Made by a program: the position numbers and the translations under genes. Source: Rudanella sp. (lineage in GTDB: Bacteria; Bacteroidota; Bacteroidia; Cytophagales; Spirosomataceae). From it: a stretch of 7,112 nt of DNA. Shown piece after piece: positions 1 to 6,358 of this stretch (the first letter of the stretch is position 1; each line of letters starts with the position of its first letter). The notes beneath the pieces are model-generated. The model had not been told where the DNA came from, did no database searches, and worked only from the letters and a program-made list of their open reading frames with translations. The stretch covers positions 1 to 7,112 of the forward strand of contig JAJAYX010000157.1 of NCBI GenBank assembly GCA_026785985.1, read 5' to 3'.

Positions 1-276
1 GACCTAAAACTCCAGATTTATGTACATGACAAAAAGCAGAAGTTCCTTAAACTGGTCAGCTCTTCGCTATCCATGAGCGACTCTGCGACGATCATGCTGC
101 CACCGTCAGCTAAGTTTCTCAGTATAAGCATTGTGGGGAAAAATATAAACCAGAGTCAGTTGAGCAACATAGCCATTAATGGCCGCGATATTGCCCCATC
201 AGAATTCCTGCTAATCGCCCCTGAACCTTATCAATTGACGGTTTCATTGACCGGGGGCTTTCTTCTGAATAGGTAA
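1..276 (+). CDS. C-terminal end of an unrecognised beta-rich protein (5' truncated by window edge)
   Basis: Frame 1 is open from the first base to a TAA at 274-276, giving 91 residues, so the start lies upstream of the window. An internal ATG at 73 could make a 67-residue ORF, but the open frame continues to its left with similar composition, so I treat it as internal. The fragment alternates hydrophobic and polar residues (for example LQIYVH, FLSISIVG, YQLTVSLTGG), as expected of beta strands, and looks like the end of a beta-sandwich or receptor-like domain. There is no transmembrane helix, catalytic motif or secretion-tail signature that I recognise. The next gene begins 28 bases downstream on the same strand, so the two could be co-transcribed. 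The function is unknown. Confidence 0.6.
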   Translation, partial: DLKLQIYVHDKKQKFLKLVSSSLSMSDSATIMLPPSAKFLSISIVGKNINQSQLSNIAINGRDIAPSEFLLIAPEPYQLTVSLTGGFLLNR

Positions 277-304
277 TAGTGGCTTTATACCCTAGTTTTA
301 CTCA

Positions 305-1120
305 ATGAAGCAAACCATCAGCATCATCGGCCTCGGCTGGCTGGGCGGTCCGCTGGCCCACGAACTTACCCGCCAGGGTCACCAGGTTCTGGGCAGTACT
401 ACCTCTCCCGAAAAACAAACCCAGTTACAGGCCGTAGGAATCGACGCTTATTTACTTAACCTTGCCCCCCAACCCAAAGGCGATTTGGAAGCCCTCCTGA
501 ATGCTACTATTCTGGTAGTAAATGTTCCGCCCAAAGCGGGTAAGTTTGGTGATGATTTTCACCCAACTCAGATGAAACTTCTTGCCGAAGCTGTGCAGAA
601 ATCAGCCGTGCGTTGGGTGATTTATGTTAGCTCCACCTCCGTTTACCCCGAACTGAGCCGGATTATGACGGAAGCCGATGTACAAACCCCCGACCAATCG
701 GCGGCACCCGCACTGGTTCGGGCCGAACAAATGTGGCTGGGGTTGCAAACCGATGTGTTCCGGGTAACGATTCTACGCTGTGGAGGGCTAATGGGGTATG
801 AGCGACAGGCTGGTAAATATGTGGCGGGCCGGACGGTCAACAGTGGGGCTGCACCGGTCAATTATATTCACCGCGACGATGCCGTGGGATTGATCTGCGC
901 TGTGATTGAGAAGCAGCTAACGGGCGTTTATAATATGGTGGCCCCCCAGCATCCAAGTCGGGCCAACGTGTATCGGGAGAGTTGCAAAAAGCATGGTTAT
1001 GAACTCCCAATACTGATTGAACCCACTGAACCAGTGGCATTTAAACTAATTAGTTCAGCAGAAGTAATCCGACAAACAGGGTACGTTTTCCAATATGCTA
1101 ACCCGCTTGATTTCCCTTAA
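305..1120 (+). CDS. YeeZ-like atypical SDR, NAD(P)-binding Rossmann-fold oxidoreductase/epimerase-type protein
   Basis: This is a complete cytoplasmic protein of 271 residues with no signal peptide. It opens with a dinucleotide-binding strand-turn-helix holding G9-L-G11-W-L-G14, the GxGxxG motif. Further SDR landmarks are VVNVPP at 71-76, the SSTSVY motif at 109-114, an LRCGG segment at 157-161, and YIHRDDAV at 187-194, the usual 'v..I..dDa' substrate-side motif of extended SDRs. YNMVAP at 209-214 completes the pattern. The closest family I recognise is the YeeZ/SDR_a4 group of atypical SDRs, whose substrates are mostly unknown. The classical YxxxK catalytic pair is not visible in the expected region (about 130-142, which reads around LVRAEQ). 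A sugar-nucleotide or related reaction is therefore only a guess. ATG 305 is chosen because the Rossmann motif follows directly. The leader has no clear Shine-Dalgarno site, as is common in Bacteroidota. Confidence 0.85.
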   Translation: MKQTISIIGLGWLGGPLAHELTRQGHQVLGSTTSPEKQTQLQAVGIDAYLLNLAPQPKGDLEALLNATILVVNVPPKAGKFGDDFHPTQMKLLAEAVQKSAVRWVIYVSSTSVYPELSRIMTEADVQTPDQSAAPALVRAEQMWLGLQTDVFRVTILRCGGLMGYERQAGKYVAGRTVNSGAAPVNYIHRDDAVGLICAVIEKQLTGVYNMVAPQHPSRANVYRESCKKHGYELPILIEPTEPVAFKLISSAEVIRQTGYVFQYANPLDFP

Positions 1121-1181
1121 AACCGTTACAGACAGCCACTAACGTTCTGGCAAGTAAAGCATTTACGGTGGGCCATACTGT

Positions 1182-1195
1182 CAATTAAAGAATTG
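1182..1195. repeat. Short inverted repeat upstream of the first coiled-coil gene
   Basis: CAATT and AATTG flank a four-base AAAG loop, and a T-rich run follows at about 1199-1210. It could act as a weak AT-rich terminator for the SDR gene or as an operator for the next gene. A five-pair A/T-rich stem is not strong evidence for either, and it may be chance. Confidence 0.25.
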
Positions 1196-1199
1196 GGCT

Positions 1200-1207
1200 T
1201 ATTTTTA
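1200..1207 (+). promoter_or_regulatory. Possible Bacteroidota -7 box before the first coiled-coil gene
   Basis: TATTTTTA matches seven of eight positions of the Bacteroidota -7 consensus TAnnTTTG and ends 20 bases before the ATG at 1228. No convincing -33 TTG element is seen at the expected distance, so this is weak. Its main support is a similar box at nearly the same distance before the paralogous gene downstream. Confidence 0.25.
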
Positions 1208-1227
1208 CTTCCCAAATCCTCCGTAAC

Positions 1228-2028
1228 ATGTATCGTCGTTTATATTTAACACTTGTCTGCCTGTTGGTTGGCCTGATACCCACTATCCTTTTTGGGCAGT
1301 CGTCCGACAAAAATGCTCTCCCTCCGACGCGCAAACTAATAGACGAACGCAGTATCGACTACCTCGACTTTCGGGCACTTCGCTTTCATTTGCATAATGC
1401 GGTTGAGCATTACAATCATCAGAGTGAAGCCAATGCTAACATAGCTCGTACCCTTAAAACACAGGCCGATTCACTCAGTCAGTTACGAACACAGCTAAAG
1501 GCTCAAACCACGCAGATTCAACAACTGAAACAAGTTAACCGTCAGTATGAAAAACAGAGTGCAGGCCAAAAATCGGTAATTGATTCGGTGCATCGGTTGA
1601 CGGCCCGGCTGAATTACGAACACCAACTGATTTCCGATCCACGCGTGTTGCGGATTTACAAGCTTCCGCTGGCAGACGTTCGCAAGGTTTTAGCCGATAA
1701 TATAGCCAAAGCCGATGATAGGTTTAGTTATGAAGGTAGTCCTACTGCTACAATGCTGACCATTAAGCGGCAATTCGACAAAAAAACCGATAAATGGTGG
1801 TCTTTCGATAAAGACACTGACAGCGTGTTAGAGATAACGCTTAGGCTACTTGAACACCAGTATGATGCTCAGCGAACAGTGTTATATGTGGATGCCCGAT
1901 TGCAGCAAAAAGACCGTAGTAGTGATAAACCCTACGAAGAGCAACTCGAACCTGAAAAAACGCTACTTTACCGGGAGCGTGCGCTTCAATTATTAGAAGG
2001 ATTTTTGCATAGTATGTCCGAAAAGTAG
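1228..2028 (+). CDS. Exported coiled-coil protein of unknown function, paralogue A
   Basis: This protein of 266 residues is not one I recognise. Residues 1-23 form a signal peptide: basic MYRR, then a hydrophobic core, ending in LFGQ. Residues 24-65 are a linker-like segment absent from the paralogue. Residues about 66-125 are rich in Q, K, L and A with heptad-like spacing (SLSQLRTQLKAQ, IQQLKQVN) and should form a coiled coil. Residues 126-266 form a distinct alpha/beta domain with RVLRIY at 139-144, a WWSFDK stretch at 190-195, strand-like EITLRL at 202-207, EPEK at 241-244 and a closing helix RALQLLEG at 251-258. This domain aligns without gaps to the gene starting at 2156, with about half the positions identical. 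It probably acts in the periplasm or at the envelope. There are no cysteines after the signal peptide, hence no lipobox. A 107-base gap separates it from the SDR, so it probably has its own promoter. Confidence 0.75.
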   Translation: MYRRLYLTLVCLLVGLIPTILFGQSSDKNALPPTRKLIDERSIDYLDFRALRFHLHNAVEHYNHQSEANANIARTLKTQADSLSQLRTQLKAQTTQIQQLKQVNRQYEKQSAGQKSVIDSVHRLTARLNYEHQLISDPRVLRIYKLPLADVRKVLADNIAKADDRFSYEGSPTATMLTIKRQFDKKTDKWWSFDKDTDSVLEITLRLLEHQYDAQRTVLYVDARLQQKDRSSDKPYEEQLEPEKTLLYRERALQLLEGFLHSMSEK

Positions 2029-2155
2029 CTCATAGCGTAGCAAGTATTTTTTTTATACTACTGTCGGTGCGTGTTAAATTTACCTTAAAATAGCTGATAA
2101 TGAGTTTATTAATTCTTTAAAAGTAGTTTAGCTTTACAGAATTGATGACCCACTT
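2029..2155. other. AT-rich spacer between the two coiled-coil paralogues
   Basis: This 127-base spacer contains no gene. It holds AGTAT and ATACT arms around a run of seven T at 2043-2059, a TAAATTTA palindrome at 2075-2082, and a possible -7 box near its right end. The T-run palindrome follows the stop codon by 14 bases but lacks a GC-rich stem, so I do not call it a terminator. The length and AT-richness suggest that the second paralogue has its own promoter. Confidence 0.4.
2129..2136 (+). promoter_or_regulatory. Possible Bacteroidota -7 box before the second coiled-coil gene
   Basis: TAGCTTTA matches TAnnTTTG at seven of eight positions and ends 19 bases before the ATG at 2156. Like the box before the first paralogue it is followed by C, giving TTTAC in both. 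No clear -33 element is visible. If real, it would drive the second coiled-coil gene and the receptor as one transcript. Confidence 0.25.
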
Positions 2156-2953
2156 ATGAACCTCTACACTACTCTTCTTGTGGTTTCGCTGACCATTACG
2201 GCTGCCTACTCCCAAACCCCTCTGCCGGCAGATTCTGGATCTATATTCGCGCTGGAAAAAGCAGGCGATGAGATCCGAAAACTCCAGAAACAAATCAACA
2301 CGCTTAAAGCGCAGCTTCGGCAGGAAGCTGTCCAGAATCGCCAGTTAAGGATTCAAATTAGCGAGCTGAATCGGTTGGTAAACTACAAAACCGATTCTAT
2401 TGGCGGTTTACAAGCACAGGTCGGCGATCAGCTCGTCCGTATAGAACAGCTTCGGCAAATGAACCAGCAAACCGAAAAAGTGCTATCCGAAACACGAATA
2501 TCACTCGATTCGGCCCGTCAGCAAATAGCCCGTCTTCGCTACGATCAGCACCACTTGACCGACAGCCGTGTCATTCGTATCTATCAATTTCCCACAACCG
2601 AAACACGGGCGATTTTGCTACGGAATCTTGCTAAAGATGACGCTGGTTTTCAGTACGACGATGACACTACCAGCAATGTGCTGACGGTTACCCGCCGGTT
2701 CGATGATCAGGCCGAAGCCTGGTGGGTCTTCGATAAAACTCTCGACACTGTTCTGGAAATAACGCTTCGGTTGGAAAAGCATCAGTTTGACCCACAACGC
2801 ACTATTGTTTATGCCGATACGAAGTTGATGCAGAAAACACGCTACACCAATAAACCCTTTGAAGAACAACGTGAGCCAGAAAAAATAGTACTATACCGGA
2901 ATCGCGCACTTCGCCTATTGGAAGGAAGCCTTAGCAGCACATCAGACAAATAA
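2156..2953 (+). CDS. Exported coiled-coil protein of unknown function, paralogue B
   Basis: This 265-residue protein is the tandem paralogue of the gene at 1228. Residues 1-20 are a signal peptide ending AAYSQ. The coiled-coil part starts earlier than in paralogue A, at about residue 33, and runs to about 124 with repeated heptad-like stretches (IRKLQKQINTLKAQL, LVRIEQLRQMNQQ). Residues 125-265 are the shared C-terminal domain: RVIRIYQFP at 138-146, RRFD at 180-183, WWVFDK at 189-194, EITLRL at 201-206, EPEK at 240-243 and RALRLLEG at 250-257. No enzymatic motif and no lipobox are seen, so a soluble, probably oligomeric periplasmic or surface protein is likely. The stop codon is 26 bases before the receptor ATG, so the two genes are probably co-transcribed, which suggests a supporting role for that receptor (inference). 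The start is fixed by the signal peptide; the ATG at 2145 is out of frame. Confidence 0.78.
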   Translation: MNLYTTLLVVSLTITAAYSQTPLPADSGSIFALEKAGDEIRKLQKQINTLKAQLRQEAVQNRQLRIQISELNRLVNYKTDSIGGLQAQVGDQLVRIEQLRQMNQQTEKVLSETRISLDSARQQIARLRYDQHHLTDSRVIRIYQFPTTETRAILLRNLAKDDAGFQYDDDTTSNVLTVTRRFDDQAEAWWVFDKTLDTVLEITLRLEKHQFDPQRTIVYADTKLMQKTRYTNKPFEEQREPEKIVLYRNRALRLLEGSLSSTSDK

Positions 2954-2979
2954 ATACTACCCATAAATCAAGCTTATTG

Positions 2980-5472
2980 ATGACAACCTCTTTACCAAAA
3001 CTACCTGGTTTCTTCACATTATGGCAGCTATTCATTATAGTTAGTCTATGTTGCTTTGGGAATGACACGTTTGCTCAGAATGGCACAATAATCGTACAAG
3101 GACGCGTTTCGCGCATTACTACCGGAGAACCGCTGGCGGGGGCTTCCGTTTTTATTAAGGGCACCAATCGGGGCGTTATAACCGATCTTAATGGCCGTTA
3201 TAAACTAACCGTAAATGAACGGGCAACGCTCGTAATACGGTTTATGGGTTTCCGTGATATAGAAACAGATATTCTCCCCATTGGTCGCCGGATCGAACGA
3301 AATTTTGCTTTGACCAGCAATGATACTCAATTGGCCGATGTGGTGGTGGCAGCCAACCGGGTCGACGAATATCTCCAGAAAGTGCCGGTGGCAGCTTCGG
3401 TAGTGGGTCGGCGCGACCTCGAACACCGAAGCGTTTATAACACCATGGAGGCCCTCAACAATACCCCAAACCTGATTACCGACTCCTGGCTCAACTCGCA
3501 GGTGTCCTTTTCAATTCGGGGCTTATCGACCGTCTTCGACAATGCTGGCTTTGAGTCTACCGTTGCCCTGTATATCGATGATGTGTATTTTTCCCGGTCT
3601 TTCGCCTTCAATCAAACCCTTATGGACATTGACCGGGTAGAGGTATTGCGGGGTCCACAGGGCACTCTCTTTGGCAAGAATACCATCGGGGGCGTAATTC
3701 ATGTCATTTCAGAACAACCTGAAATGGCTAATAATGGGCAGATCGAGCTGAACTACGGAAGCTATAACTTCCGACAGATACGGGCCAAGCTCAACCAGCA
3801 ACTTATCAAAAATAAATTGGCAGTGCGGCTCACGGGGGCCGTTTCGCTGCGTAATGGCTACATCACGGACAAGATTCCTGCCATCGAAGCAGTTAATAAA
3901 ACGGGTTTTTATGGCTTGCGCGGATCGGTACTCTATACGCCAAAGGAGCATATAAACCTCACTTTCCGAGGCTACTTTGGCCGTGACCAGAATGCAGAAA
4001 ATACCTTTGTTTACGCCAGCAAACCCGATTACAATCCGGTTGGGCTGGACGCCGACGAAAAGCAGACCACCCACCAAAACCTGCCCAATACATTCGGCCG
4101 GAAACAGTATGGGGGCGTAGCGAAGGCCGAGATCAAATTAGGCCGAAATACATTGACCAACGTAACCGCCTATAACTGGTCTGAAGATAGCTATTTTGGC
4201 GATAATGACGTGTCGGCAGCCGATGTTTCGCGCTGGGGTCGTGCACAGGGATTAAAAACCTTTAGCCAGGAAATCCGTATTAACTCTCCTCGTGATCAGC
4301 CATTTGCGTATGTGGGTGGCCTTTATTTTCTGAGCGAGCAAATCAGTGCTGTCGATACGTTTACGCTTGAAAAGGGCTTTTTACCAGTAGCTAAAACACT
4401 GCTCGGAACCAATTTTCCGCTCACAGGGAATCTATTTAACAGTGAAGGATATACTACACGAAGTTCTATTCAGTCACGAAGCATAGCTGGTTTTTTATCG
4501 GGCAGTTATGAACTAACCAAAAAGCTTCGGCTAAACGGTGGCCTCCGTCTGACTGTCGAAAACCGCCGGTTGCAGTACAAACAGCAGGTACAGCGGCAGC
4601 TTGTAGACAATTTACCCATTGGTTTTATTGACCTTTACGCTACGGATGTGAACGCAGGGGGGCAACCCATAGAACGCAAAGCAGATAATACGGCTGTATC
4701 GTACGATTTAGGTCTTGACTATCGCTTCACCCCCACGCTTATGGCCTATTCTAAATTTGTAAAAGGATTTAAAGGGGCTGGTTTCAATACGTCCGTCACT
4801 ACCGATCCCGAAGGAGGTGGCCTGGTTTTTCGACCCGAATACGTAACCAACTACGAACTAGGGATAAAGGCTAAAGTAAGTGAGCGTATTCAGATAAACG
4901 GAGCCGCCTTTTACACCAATTACAAAGACAAACAGGAATTGCTCGATCAGGGCACACGGGTGCGGGTAGCAAACGCTCCGCTAACGCGGGGATGGGGAAC
5001 AGAACTGGAGTTTTCGGGTATGCTCAAACGCTTCCGGCTCGATGCCTCAATTGGCTATCTGAATTTGCACTATATCGACTTTCCCTTTGGGTCAGATGAG
5101 GCCGGAAATCCCGTCAATTATGCCGGCAATCAACTCTTGAAAGCCCCCAACGTTACCTTCTCATTGGCTCCCGAACATTATTTTGTACTGACTGACAAAC
5201 TCCGTCTCTACGCCAGCCTCAATATCAATCATACCGGCAAAGCGTATAACGACATTGCCAATTCGGAGATAATTGCCCGCCAACCGGCTACGATCTACAA
5301 TGGCCGGGTTGCTTTAGTACCTGGCAACGGCAAATGGAGCATAGCCTTGTGGGGCAAAAATCTCACGAATCGGTTTTTTATTCAACATGGCTGGGAGTAC
5401 GACTGGGGCGATCAGATTTCGTGGAGCCGACCCCGGTACTTTGGCCTCGAAGTGTATCTCAACTTTCGCTGA
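2980..5472 (+). CDS. TonB-dependent outer-membrane receptor with N-terminal CarboxypepD_reg-like domain
   Basis: This 830-residue protein belongs to the TonB-dependent receptors, 22-stranded outer-membrane barrels that import ligands using TonB-ExbBD energy. Residues 1-33 are the signal peptide (ending TFAQ). Residues 36-115 form a CarboxypepD_reg-like fold (VQGRV, GEPLAGASVFIKGT, TDLNGRYKL, GF). LADVVVAANR at 118-127 fits the segment where the TonB box usually lies. The plug spans about 130-245 and contains FSIRGL at 177-182, YIDDVY at 198-203 and RVEVLRGPQGTLFGKNTIGG at 219-238. The barrel follows, with QEIRINSP at 430-437, YSKFVKGFKGAGFN at 590-603, PEYVTNYELGIK at 619-630 and LWGKNLTNRFF at 790-800, ending in YLNFR. 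The length fits siderophore-type receptors better than SusC proteins, and no SusD follows. The ligand is unknown. An in-frame TTG at 2977 directly precedes the ATG; I chose the ATG. Confidence 0.93.
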   Translation: MTTSLPKLPGFFTLWQLFIIVSLCCFGNDTFAQNGTIIVQGRVSRITTGEPLAGASVFIKGTNRGVITDLNGRYKLTVNERATLVIRFMGFRDIETDILPIGRRIERNFALTSNDTQLADVVVAANRVDEYLQKVPVAASVVGRRDLEHRSVYNTMEALNNTPNLITDSWLNSQVSFSIRGLSTVFDNAGFESTVALYIDDVYFSRSFAFNQTLMDIDRVEVLRGPQGTLFGKNTIGGVIHVISEQPEMANNGQIELNYGSYNFRQIRAKLNQQLIKNKLAVRLTGAVSLRNGYITDKIPAIEAVNKTGFYGLRGSVLYTPKEHINLTFRGYFGRDQNAENTFVYASKPDYNPVGLDADEKQTTHQNLPNTFGRKQYGGVAKAEIKLGRNTLTNVTAYNWSEDSYFGDNDVSAADVSRWGRAQGLKTFSQEIRINSPRDQPFAYVGGLYFLSEQISAVDTFTLEKGFLPVAKTLLGTNFPLTGNLFNSEGYTTRSSIQSRSIAGFLSGSYELTKKLRLNGGLRLTVENRRLQYKQQVQRQLVDNLPIGFIDLYATDVNAGGQPIERKADNTAVSYDLGLDYRFTPTLMAYSKFVKGFKGAGFNTSVTTDPEGGGLVFRPEYVTNYELGIKAKVSERIQINGAAFYTNYKDKQELLDQGTRVRVANAPLTRGWGTELEFSGMLKRFRLDASIGYLNLHYIDFPFGSDEAGNPVNYAGNQLLKAPNVTFSLAPEHYFVLTDKLRLYASLNINHTGKAYNDIANSEIIARQPATIYNGRVALVPGNGKWSIALWGKNLTNRFFIQHGWEYDWGDQISWSRPRYFGLEVYLNFR

Positions 5473-5483
5473 TGCGTTGATGA

Positions 5484-6164
5484 TTATCTACGCCGGGGGT
5501 CAACGGGCAACTTACGATCTCCCGACTGGTAGTTGCGGCCAACGCCGAAGTTATAACCCAGCCCAAGCGTGATCGTTTGGTTGCGGACATTACCAGGCGC
5601 TATGGAAATATCGCTCAGACCCTGCGTAAAACGCAAATCAACTAAAAAACGCTCTCGGTTTCGAACCCGAAAGTTCAATTGTAAACCGCCCGTTACGCCA
5701 ACATCAGCGGGCCGAAAGTTGACAGAGTTGTCGAAACGATCACTGGGTGTGCCTTGTGTTGGATCGAACTTGGCTCCCGTTTTCAGGGCCACCGATGGTC
5801 CAACGAATAGGTTTGGCCGGAAGTTACCTCCGTTGTTCAGAAAGTACCGCAACGTGATAGGCACCTCAATGTAGTTTATCCGCTGACGCGAGTTGCCGTT
5901 CGTGAACTGTGCCCCCCGCTGTGAATAGAGAATATCAAAAGCAAATCCAAAATGGCTGATGTCGCTATACATGAAGCCAATACCCGCTGATGCGCCGGGT
6001 ACATATTTATTATCCGGAATATCCCCGATAAATTTTGACATGTTCAGTCCCAGCCGGGGGCCAGCACTCCAGCGTTGGCGAGATTGGGCATTTGCGGAAG
6101 TTAAACCAATGGTAATCAGGGATAACGTGAGTACTGTAAGTCGAAAAAAACCAGTCTTTTGCAT
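5484..6164 (-). CDS. Small outer-membrane beta-barrel protein, PorT/OMP_b-brl_2 type
   Basis: This 226-residue protein has a signal peptide at 1-27 (MQKTGFFRLT, then a hydrophobic core, ending SANAQ). It continues with alternating amphipathic strands and turns typical of the 8-stranded barrels of Bacteroidota: GPRLGLNMSKF at 35-45, the 'SAGIGFMY' strand at 59-66, FGFAFDILYSQRGAQF at 72-87, YIEVPITLRYFL at 98-109, a 'FVGPSVALKTG' strand at 120-130, VTGGLQLNF at 157-165, and the final strand ITLGLGYNFGVG at 198-209. The phrase 'YIEVPI.LRY' is a strong hallmark of the family. Members are mostly of unknown function; the founding PorT protein is linked to type IX secretion in Porphyromonas. The last strand is followed by a 17-residue polar tail ending PRRR, unlike barrels that end in an aromatic residue. 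It converges on the receptor gene, and its leader carries a TAATTAATTA palindrome (6172-6181). Confidence 0.88.
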   Translation of the reverse strand: MQKTGFFRLTVLTLSLITIGLTSANAQSRQRWSAGPRLGLNMSKFIGDIPDNKYVPGASAGIGFMYSDISHFGFAFDILYSQRGAQFTNGNSRQRINYIEVPITLRYFLNNGGNFRPNLFVGPSVALKTGAKFDPTQGTPSDRFDNSVNFRPADVGVTGGLQLNFRVRNRERFLVDLRFTQGLSDISIAPGNVRNQTITLGLGYNFGVGRNYQSGDRKLPVDPRRR

Positions 6165-6358
6165 AGTGAGTTAATTAATTAGATACTGCCACCTAAACAC
6201 CCTCCCGAACTGATTGTTTCATTTCCTTTAATCTCTTTCGTGAACGGCCCAACTATCGTACTTTTGACTTAGTGTGATTTGCCGCCTTCACTCGAACGTC
6301 CACACGGTCTTCAATGGAACACCAGCCCAGTCTTTACTATTTCACTCTTTCGCCCTAC
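6165..6358. other. Divergent intergenic region between the OMP gene and the acyl-CoA dehydrogenase
   Basis: This 194-base spacer must hold the promoters of both diverging genes. The perfect palindrome TAATTAATTA at 6172-6181 lies seven bases outside the OMP start codon and probably gives an unstructured AT-rich leader. I looked for TAnnTTTG with a TTG about 19 bases upstream on both strands and found no convincing match. The rightmost 45 bases are in frame with the dehydrogenase from an ATG at 6314 and could be coding. Confidence 0.4.

Noticed and set aside
293..300. TAGTTTTA as a -7 promoter box for the SDR gene
   Set aside because: It ends four bases before the start codon, which leaves no leader and would put the start site at or inside the gene.
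643..1040. Two minus-strand open frames (643-861 and 858-1040) inside the SDR gene
   Set aside because: They lie antisense to a well-supported protein with clear Rossmann and SDR motifs, and their translations look like low-complexity shadows without any domain.
1124..1144. CGTTA and TAACG arms just after the SDR stop codon as a terminator
   Set aside because: The stem is five pairs with an 11-base loop and no T-run follows, so it is not credible as an intrinsic terminator.
2043..2059. AGTAT and ATACT arms around a T-run as a terminator for the first coiled-coil gene
   Set aside because: The T-run sits in the loop and not after the stem, and the stem is A/T-rich, so it does not have intrinsic-terminator form.
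2618..2869. Minus-strand open frame within the second coiled-coil gene
   Set aside because: It is antisense to the part of the gene that is conserved between the two paralogues, so the plus strand is the coding one.
3205..4077. Minus-strand open frames (3205-3426 and 3709-4077) inside the receptor gene
   Set aside because: They overlap conserved receptor plug and barrel sequence, and their translations have no recognisable features.
5387..5572. Plus-strand frame overlapping the receptor end and the OMP end
   Set aside because: It overlaps two good genes in other frames and encodes a compositionally odd peptide with no start context.
5569..6174. Plus-strand frames (5569-5874 and 5959-6174) antisense to the OMP gene
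   Set aside because: They are the complement of a clear signal-peptide barrel protein; their arginine- and proline-rich translation is typical of antisense shadows.
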